NCBI GenBank assembly: GCA_964544055.1
Contig: CAZJAA010000046.1
Span: 1-17,149 of the forward strand
Length of the DNA: 17,149 bases
DNA from: SIG299 sp964544055
Lineage (GTDB): Bacteria; Bacillota; Clostridia; Lachnospirales; Lachnospiraceae
Direction of reading: 5' to 3'
Shown here piece after piece: positions 12,026-17,149 of this stretch. A program made the translations under genes and the position numbers. Under the pieces are notes generated by a model. The model had not been told where the DNA came from and ran no database searches. It was given only the letters and a program-made list of their open reading frames with translations. How positions within the stretch are numbered: the stretch's first letter is position 1; the number at the start of each line of letters is the position of its first letter.

Positions 12026-14143
12026 TTGGCAGGAAGAGAATATCCGTTAGAGAGAACTAGAAATATCGGTATTATGGCCCACATCGATGCTGGTAAGACA
12101 ACTCTTACAGAGCGTATCTTATACTACACAGGTGTTAACCATAAAATCGGTAACACACACGAAGGTAATGCGACCATGGACTGGATGGAGCAGGAGCAGG
12201 AAAGAGGTATTACCATTACTTCCGCTGCTACCACCTGTCACTGGACACAGGAATTCGAGCACAAGAAGATTCCGGGTGCTCCGGAAAATCGTATCAACAT
12301 CATCGATACACCAGGACACGTTGACTTCACAGTAGAAGTTGAACGTTCCCTGCGCGTACTTGACGGTGCGGTAGGTGTATTCTGTGCAAAGGGTGGTGTT
12401 GAACCACAGTCTGAAACCGTATGGCGTCAGGCAGACAAGTACCATGTACCGAGAATGGCATTCGTGAACAAGATGGACATTTCCGGTGCAAACTTCTACA
12501 ATGTAGTAAACATGATTCGTACAAGACTTGGTAAGAACCCGGTTGCTCTTCAGTTACCAATTGGTAAGGAAGACACTTTCAAGGGCATTATCGACTTGTT
12601 CGAAATGAAAGCATATTACTATCTGGATGATAAGGGCGATCAGATTGAAATCACAGACATCCCTGCTGACATGAAGGACGACGCTGAAACATACAGAGCA
12701 GAAATGATTGAAAAAATCTGTGAAACAGATGATGAACTTCTTGAACTCTACTTAGACGGCACAGAGCCAACCACAGAGCAGTTAAAGAAAGCATTAAGAA
12801 AGGCTACCATCGACACAACCATCATCCCTGTTCTTTGCGGTTCCGCATACAGAAACAAGGGTGTTCAGAAGCTTCTTGACGCTGTTATCGAATATATGCC
12901 TGCACCAACCGATATCCCGGATATCAAGGGTACAGATGCGGAAGGTAACGAAGTTACAAGAAAGTCTTCTGATGATGAGCCGTTCGCAGCATTAGCATTC
13001 AAGATTATGGCTGACCCATTTGTAGGTAAGCTTGCATTCTTCCGTGTATACTCCGGAACAATGAACGCTGGTTCTTATGTTTTAAATGCAACAAAGGACA
13101 AGAAAGAAAGAGTAGGCCGTATCTTACAGATGCACGCTAACAAGAGAGAAGACCTGGAAAAGGTTTACTCTGGTGATATTGCAGCAGCAGTAGGCTTTAA
13201 GTTTACAACAACAGGTGATACCATCTGTGATGAAAAGCACCCGGTAATCTTAGAGTCCATGGAATTCCCTGAACCGGTTATTGACGTAGCCATTGAGCCT
13301 AAGACAAAGGCTGGTCAGGATAAGATGGGTGAAGCTTTAGCAAAGCTTGCGGAAGAAGACCCAACTTTCCGTGTTTCCACCAATGAAGAAACAGGTCAGA
13401 CCATCATCGCTGGTATGGGTGAGTTGCACCTCGAAATCATCGTTGACCGTCTCCTTCGTGAATTCAAGGTAGAAGCAAATGTAGGTGCTCCTCAGGTAGC
13501 ATACAAGGAAGGTATTACAAAGGCAGTAGACATCGACTCCAAGTACGCAAAGCAGTCCGGTGGTCGTGGTCAGTACGGTCATTGTAAGGTTAAGTTCGAG
13601 CCTATGGATGTTAATGGCGAGAAGGTATTCGAGTTCGAAAACACCGTAGTTGGTGGTGCTATTCCTAAGGAATACATCCCAGCTGTACAGGCTGGTATTG
13701 AAGAAGCTATGAAGTGTGGTGTCCTTGGTGGATATCCGGTTCTTGGTGTTCATGCAAATTGTTGGGACGGTTCCTACCATGAAGTCGACTCCAACGAAAT
13801 GGCATTCAAGATTGCCGGTTCCATGGCATTCAAGGAAGCTATGCAGAAAGCAAATCCTGTACTCTTAGAGCCAATCATGAGAGTAGAGGTTACAGTTCCT
13901 GAAGAATATATGGGTGATGTTATCGGTGACGTAAGCTCTCGTCGTGGACGTATCGAAGGTTCTGAAGACATCAACGGCTCCAAGTTAATCCGTGCATTCG
14001 TGCCACTGGCTGAAATGTTCGGTTACTCCACAACCCTTCGTTCCAAGACACAGGGTCGTGGCGCTTACTCCATGTTCTTCTCTACCTATGAGCAGGTACC
14101 AAAGAACGTTCAGGAAAAGGTTCTTGCAAATAAGGGCAAGTAA
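12026..14143 (+). CDS. fusA: Elongation factor G
   Basis: This is a 705-residue translational GTPase that drives ribosomal translocation and, with RRF, recycling. The G domain has AHIDAGKT (18-25), the switch I stretch RGITITSAATT (60-70), DTPGH (94-98) and NKMD (148-151). Domain II follows (FKIMADPFVGKLAFFRVYSG), then domain III (GMGELHLEI), domain IV with QSGGRGQYGHC, and domain V ending near SMFFSTYEQVPKN. Full length, no gap. The start codon is TTG at 12026, 8 bases after AGGAGG (12012-12017); the protein's usual N-terminus MAGREYPLERTRNIGI begins exactly there. It is translated from the str operon mRNA. No terminator is seen after it before the tuf promoter, so read-through into tuf is likely. 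Confidence 0.99.
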   Translation: MAGREYPLERTRNIGIMAHIDAGKTTLTERILYYTGVNHKIGNTHEGNATMDWMEQEQERGITITSAATTCHWTQEFEHKKIPGAPENRINIIDTPGHVDFTVEVERSLRVLDGAVGVFCAKGGVEPQSETVWRQADKYHVPRMAFVNKMDISGANFYNVVNMIRTRLGKNPVALQLPIGKEDTFKGIIDLFEMKAYYYLDDKGDQIEITDIPADMKDDAETYRAEMIEKICETDDELLELYLDGTEPTTEQLKKALRKATIDTTIIPVLCGSAYRNKGVQKLLDAVIEYMPAPTDIPDIKGTDAEGNEVTRKSSDDEPFAALAFKIMADPFVGKLAFFRVYSGTMNAGSYVLNATKDKKERVGRILQMHANKREDLEKVYSGDIAAAVGFKFTTTGDTICDEKHPVILESMEFPEPVIDVAIEPKTKAGQDKMGEALAKLAEEDPTFRVSTNEETGQTIIAGMGELHLEIIVDRLLREFKVEANVGAPQVAYKEGITKAVDIDSKYAKQSGGRGQYGHCKVKFEPMDVNGEKVFEFENTVVGGAIPKEYIPAVQAGIEEAMKCGVLGGYPVLGVHANCWDGSYHEVDSNEMAFKIAGSMAFKEAMQKANPVLLEPIMRVEVTVPEEYMGDVIGDVSSRRGRIEGSEDINGSKLIRAFVPLAEMFGYSTTLRSKTQGRGAYSMFFSTYEQVPKNVQEKVLANKGK

Positions 14144-14157
14144 AATAAAAAAACCGC

Positions 14158-14186
14158 TTGAAAAAAACTCCAATATGAAATATAAT
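14158..14186 (+). promoter_or_regulatory. Separate promoter for tuf
   Basis: TTGAAA at 14158-14163 and TATAAT at 14181-14186 have a 17-base spacer, starting 14 bases after the fusA stop. Transcription would begin near 14193, giving a leader of about 139 nt. This lets EF-Tu, needed in large excess over the other str products, be made independently. Confidence 0.88.
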
Positions 14187-14205
14187 GGATGTATCTGGCG
14201 GAACA

Positions 14206-14317
14206 AACAGAATCCGAGATTCTGTTGACAGGAATTCTGCTGCGGTCTGCGGCAAAGAACCGCAGACTGCCGGAAAATAGAGCAGAAAATGCTTAAAACA
14301 ATTGATATTTTTTTAAG
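14206..14317 (+). other. Structured 5' leader of the tuf mRNA
   Basis: Three stem-loops are visible. (1) AACAGAATC/GATTCTGTT, 14206-14226, 9 bp with loop CGA. (2) GCGGTCTGCGG/CCGCAGACTGC, 14242-14252 with 14260-14270, 11 bp with one G-T pair and loop CAAAGAA. (3) CTTAAAA/TTTTAAG, 14292-14298 with 14311-14317, whose 3' arm covers the first bases of the AAGGAGG of tuf (14315-14321). CAGAAT (14208-14213) could instead pair with ATTCTG (14234-14239), so stem 1 has a competitor. No known riboswitch is recognised. Confidence 0.5.
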
Positions 14318-14331
14318 GAGGACTTTGAAAA

Positions 14332-15525
14332 ATGGCAAAGGCTAAATTCGAAAGAAGCAAACCACATTGTAACATCGGTACAATCGGTCACGTTGACCAC
14401 GGTAAGACAACATTAACAGCAGCTATTACTAAGACTCTTCATGAGAGACTTGGTACTGGTGAAGCAGTAGCATTCGAAAACATCGATAAGGCTCCAGAAG
14501 AAAGAGAAAGAGGTATCACAATCTCCACTTCTCACGTTGAGTATGAATCCAAGAACAGACATTACGCACACGTAGACTGCCCAGGACATGCTGACTACGT
14601 TAAGAACATGATCACTGGTGCTGCTCAGATGGATGGTGCTATCCTTGTAGTAGCAGCTACTGACGGTGTAATGGCTCAGACTAAGGAGCACATCTTACTT
14701 TCCCGTCAGGTAGGCGTTCCTTACATCGTTGTATTCATGAACAAGTGCGACATGGTAGATGATGAAGAAATTCTTGAGTTAGTAGAAATGGAAATTAGAG
14801 AACTCTTAAATGAGTATGAGTTCCCAGGCGATGATACTCCAATCATCCGTGGTTCTGCTCTTAAGGCTCTTGAAGATCCAAATGGTCCTTGGGGCGACAA
14901 GATTCTTGAGCTCTTCGACGCAGTTGACAGCTGGATCCCAGACCCACAGAGAGCAACAGACAAGCCATTCCTTATGCCTGTCGAGGATGTATTCTCCATC
15001 ACAGGTCGTGGTACTGTAGCTACTGGTAGAGTAGAGCGTGGTGTTCTTCATGTATCCGAAGAAGTTGAAATCGTTGGTGTTAAGGAAGAAACACGTAAGG
15101 TAGTTGTAACTGGTATCGAAATGTTCCGTAAGCTCCTTGATGAAGCTCAGGCTGGCGATAACATCGGTGCTCTTCTTCGTGGTGTTCAGAGAAACGAAAT
15201 CGAAAGAGGACAGGTTCTTTGTAAGCCAGGCACAATCACATGCCACAAGAAGTTCACAGCTCAGGTTTACGTATTAACAAAGGATGAAGGTGGTCGTCAT
15301 ACTCCATTCTTCAACAACTATCGTCCACAGTTCTACTTCAGAACAACAGACGTTACAGGCGTATGTAACCTCCCAGAAAGCACAGAAATGTGTATGCCAG
15401 GTGATAACATCGAAATGAAGGTTGAGCTCATTCACCCAATCGCTATGGAGCAGGGTCTTGGCTTCGCTATTCGTGAAGGTGGTAGAACAGTAGGTTCAGG
15501 TAAGGTTGCTACTATCATTGAGTAA
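14332..15525 (+). CDS. tuf: Elongation factor Tu
   Basis: This complete 397-residue GTPase delivers aminoacyl-tRNA to the ribosomal A site. The G domain has GHVDHGKT (19-26), RERGITISTSHVEYE in the effector region (58-72), DCPGH (82-86) and NKCD (137-140). Domains 2 and 3 follow, with MPVEDVFSITGRGTVATGRVE and a C-terminus ending GFAIREGGRTVGSGKVATIIE. AAGGAGG (14315-14321) lies 10 bases upstream of the ATG. It has its own promoter and a structured leader in addition to read-through from fusA. A strong terminator follows at 15562. In many bacteria tuf is followed by the S10 ribosomal operon; here accessory DNA follows instead. Confidence 0.99.
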   Translation: MAKAKFERSKPHCNIGTIGHVDHGKTTLTAAITKTLHERLGTGEAVAFENIDKAPEERERGITISTSHVEYESKNRHYAHVDCPGHADYVKNMITGAAQMDGAILVVAATDGVMAQTKEHILLSRQVGVPYIVVFMNKCDMVDDEEILELVEMEIRELLNEYEFPGDDTPIIRGSALKALEDPNGPWGDKILELFDAVDSWIPDPQRATDKPFLMPVEDVFSITGRGTVATGRVERGVLHVSEEVEIVGVKEETRKVVVTGIEMFRKLLDEAQAGDNIGALLRGVQRNEIERGQVLCKPGTITCHKKFTAQVYVLTKDEGGRHTPFFNNYRPQFYFRTTDVTGVCNLPESTEMCMPGDNIEMKVELIHPIAMEQGLGFAIREGGRTVGSGKVATIIE

Positions 15526-15561
15526 TTCGTGATTGTAGAGCCAAATAAAGAGTAAATCATT

Positions 15562-15598
15562 CCGCAATCCTTGAGAAATCGAGGGTTGCGGTTTTTTT
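15562..15598 (+). terminator. Terminator of the str operon
   Basis: A 13-bp stem (15562-15574 with 15579-15591; CCGCAA/TTGCGG at the base, two G-T pairs) is capped by a GAAA tetraloop and followed by seven T (15592-15598). It begins 37 bases after the tuf stop codon. Confidence 0.95.
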
Positions 15599-15627
15599 GT
15601 GTAAAAAGAAATTGCGGACAAAAAGAA

Positions 15628-15670
15628 AGAACCACAAGTCGGATTGTATTGAAAATCCGGCTGTGGTTCT
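15628..15670. terminator. Second long stem-loop, probably terminating minus-strand transcription
   Basis: AGAACCACA (15628-15636) pairs with TGTGGTTCT (15662-15670), and after one bulged A the stem continues G-T-CGGATT with AATCCGGC, 17 pairs in all, loop GTATTGAA. On the plus strand only ATTTTGG follows. On the minus strand the stem is followed by TTTCTTTTT, a good terminator tail. No minus-strand gene lies directly to the right, so it may be a relic or act on antisense transcripts of the Abi locus. Confidence 0.6.
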
Positions 15671-15737
15671 ATTTTGGTTCTAAAAATCCACTTAAAATTA
15701 GTTGAAAAAAGAAAGTGTGGAAAAATTATCTCTAATA

Positions 15738-15746
15738 TGATAGAAT
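15738..15746 (+). promoter_or_regulatory. Extended -10 promoter of the Abi-like gene
   Basis: TGATAGAAT is an extended -10 (TGn plus TAGAAT at 15741-15746). The -35 region is poor. A TTGAAA at 15702-15707 has no clear -10 at proper spacing. Transcription would start near 15753, about 33 nt before the TTG start codon. Confidence 0.4.
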
Positions 15747-15785
15747 AAAAGTCAAATACTACAATATGAGAAATCAGGTGAGATA

Positions 15786-16706
15786 TTGAAGAAACTGTTA
15801 TCAATTGATGAACTAATCGAACATATGAAAAAGAAGGGAATCACTTTTAATGAAGTGTCTGAAAGTGATGCCAAGGAATTTTTACAAAAAAACAACTATT
15901 ACATGAAATTAGCTGGATATAGGTCTAATTATGAAAAATGTCCAACAGGTAAAAGAGCAGGGCAATATAAGAAACTTGATTTTGGATATTTAAAAGAATT
16001 ATCTATAATAGATATGTATTTATGATACATAATAATAGATATGTGTTTAGATATAGAGCATGCCATAAAAGTCAAGCTTCTTAATGATGTTACGAATAAT
16101 CCGGCAGACGATGGTTATAATATTGTACGTAAATTTATTGCTAAAGAGGATAATTTGCGAATTCTAAAAAATATAAGAAGCCATAAATCTGGAGAATATT
16201 GTAAGAATCTTATTGAAAAATATTATCCTTATTTTCCAGTCTGGGTTTTTGTGGAATTAATTTCATTTGGTGATTTGCTTTATTTTTGCTCTTTTTATGA
16301 AGAAGTATACGGTGTGCAAATTGTAAATAATACACTAATGAATACCGTACTAGATGTGAGAAATGCAGCTGCACATAGTAATTGCCTTTTGAATAAAATG
16401 ACTGAGAGAATTGATCCAACCAAGCAAGTTAATAGTGATATTTCTAACTTTATTAAAGGTATGAGTGATATTTCGAAGACCTCACGAGTAAATAATTTAA
16501 ACTATAAATTTGCTAATAGTTTTGTTACATTGCTATATGTATACGATGGGTTAATGGCAGAAGGTTCAAAACAAAAGCGTTATAAAGCGTTACAAGAATT
16601 TATGAACGGCCGTGTTATTAAAAACAAGTCCTATTTCAAGAGCAATTCAAAGATTGTTGGTGTTTACAATTTCCATAAAAAAGTAATTGACAATCTGGCA
16701 AAATGA
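15786..16706 (+). pseudogene. Abi_2-like (AbiD/AbiF, HEPN) abortive infection gene with one internal stop
   Basis: The frame from TTG 15786 (AGGTGA at 15776-15781) runs 306 codons to 16706 and is broken only by TGA at 16023-16025. Before the stop lie MKKLLSIDELIEHMKKKGITF, NNYYMKLAGYR and LDFGYLKELSIIDMYL. After it, in the same frame, lie YIIIDMCLDIEHAIKVKLL, then YPYFPVWVFVELISFGDLL and VRNAAAHSNCLLNK. This order is that of Abi_2 proteins, and arginine is expected at the stop, so CGA to TGA is the likely change. RNAAAH (Arg192, His197 of the restored protein) is the R-x4-H motif of HEPN ribonucleases and is intact. In such systems the protein is thought to halt growth of phage-infected cells by RNA cleavage. 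ATG 16041 lacks a ribosome binding site, so reinitiation is unlikely. The AT-rich composition differs from the str operon and suggests transfer. Confidence 0.85.
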
Positions 16707-16750
16707 ACATATAATATATAACATAATTGAAAAGTTGAAAGCTTTTGTAG

Positions 16751-16789
16751 AGAGTGGCACATCGTTAGATGTTCCACTCTTGATTTTTT
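16751..16789 (+). terminator. First terminator after the Abi-like gene
   Basis: AGAGTGGCACATC (16751-16763) pairs with GATGTTCCACTCT (16768-16780) with one mismatch, loop GTTA. TGATTTTTT follows (T-run 16784-16789). It begins 44 bases after the Abi-like stop codon. Confidence 0.85.
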
Positions 16790-16791
16790 AT

Positions 16792-16834
16792 AAGGAAAGT
16801 ACAAGCTTTGAGGGTTTGTACTTTCCTTGTTTTT
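16792..16834. terminator. Second, perfect stem-loop terminator
   Basis: A perfect 13-bp stem, AAGGAAAGTACAA (16792-16804) with TTGTACTTTCCTT (16816-16828), has an 11-base loop and is followed by GTTTTT (T-run 16830-16834). On the minus strand the stem is followed by ATAAAAAATC, not a T-run. It ends where the minus-strand remnant (stop at 16833) ends, so it may originally have served that side as well. Confidence 0.75.
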
Positions 16835-16970
16835 AAACATAATCATCAATCGGCACATTAAACAATTTCAATGTATCTTCCAACCATGTCTGGTACTCAT
16901 CCTCATCCATTGCCCCGGAAGCCAGTTCTTCATTGACTTTATTCCAGTCAGGAATGAAGGTGGCAACCAC
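16833..16970 (-). pseudogene. C-terminal coding remnant, family not recognised
   Basis: On the minus strand an open frame of 45 codons from GTG 16970 ends at TAA 16833-16835. It reads VVATFIPDWNKVNEELASG, then AMDEDEYQTWLEDTLKLF and NVPIDDYV. The acidic, fully coding-like composition and the clean end beside a terminator suggest the tail of a real protein. A TGA closes this frame just upstream of the GTG and no ribosome binding site is visible. I do not recognise the family. It could be a small intact gene, but the broken frames next to it (16971-17149) favour a remnant. Confidence 0.4.
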
Positions 16971-17149
16971 TCAAAAAATGGGAGTTTTCAGTGCCCTTTA
17001 AATACGGTGGTTTGAGCTGATTTAGTCCTTTCTCAAAATTGCAACGAAGCAAGGTATTGATAGAGGCAGCGCTGTTAATTATATCAAATACCTCATGCAA
17101 GACCCGATTGCGTGTACGACCAAATCACCAGTGCATAGGCGGTCATGGC
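16971..17149 (-). other. Decayed minus-strand coding sequence at the window edge
   Basis: No frame is open across the whole stretch. On the minus strand, a frame from about 17122 reads FGRTRNRVLHEVFDIINSAA, then SINTLLRCNFEKGLNQLKPP and YLKGTENSHF, ending downstream at about 16954. In the other frames short pieces such as TAYALVIWSYTQSGL are cut by stops. The amino-acid character looks coding-derived with frameshifts. A plus-strand piece, GIDRGSAVNYIKYLMQDP, is also open to the window edge, so strand is not certain. Confidence 0.3.

Noticed and set aside
13337..13780. Long minus-strand open frames opposite fusA, tuf and rpsG
   Set aside because: Codon bias of highly expressed genes leaves antisense frames open. 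None has a ribosome binding site or recognisable product.
16041..16706. Separate 221-codon gene for the second half of the Abi-like protein
   Set aside because: ATG 16041 has no ribosome binding site, and the preceding codons YIIID continue the same family sequence in the same frame.

Overview
The window looks like chromosomal DNA of a low-to-moderate GC Gram-positive anaerobe of the class Clostridia, most likely Lachnospiraceae. The grounds are the Firmicutes-type S12 with its N-terminal insertion, strong AGGAGG ribosome binding sites, TTGACA/TATAAT promoters, a VanZ-like gene, a NptA/PhoU phosphate transporter and a protein resembling the Lachnospiraceae DUF6128 family. The genus cannot be fixed by reading alone.

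Layout. Positions 1-361 hold a promoter, tRNA-Asn, tRNA-Cys and a strong terminator. From 583 to 7950 lie six ordinary genes: a Na/Pi cotransporter with a PhoU tail (+), a VanZ-like membrane protein (-), a cytidylate-kinase-like P-loop enzyme (+), a lipoprotein with a TETP(A/V)P repeat stalk (+), an AI-2E/YtvI-type membrane protein (+) and a Uup-type ABC-F ATPase (-). From about 8160 to 9815 is a gene graveyard: pieces of an M16 zinc peptidase gene lie on both sides of a 5'-truncated, frameshifted MFS transporter fragment. A DUF6128-like gene follows at 9870-10721.

The centre of the window is the str operon, rpsL-rpsG-fusA-tuf (10915-15525). It is driven by a perfect-consensus promoter at 10738-10766, and tuf has a second strong promoter of its own at 14158-14186. 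The three non-coding stretches here (rpsL leader, rpsL-rpsG spacer, tuf leader) are 140-190 nt long and rich in inverted repeats. They are the best candidates for uncharacterised RNA regulation. tuf ends at a GAAA-tetraloop terminator.

After tuf the character changes to AT-rich accessory DNA. An Abi_2-like (HEPN, abortive infection) gene at 15786-16706 is intact except for one in-frame TGA where arginine would be expected. It is followed by two tandem terminators and by decayed minus-strand coding remnants up to the window edge.

I did not find a complete novel multi-gene system. The most interesting items are the M16/MFS patchwork, the single-nonsense Abi gene and the structured str-operon leaders.
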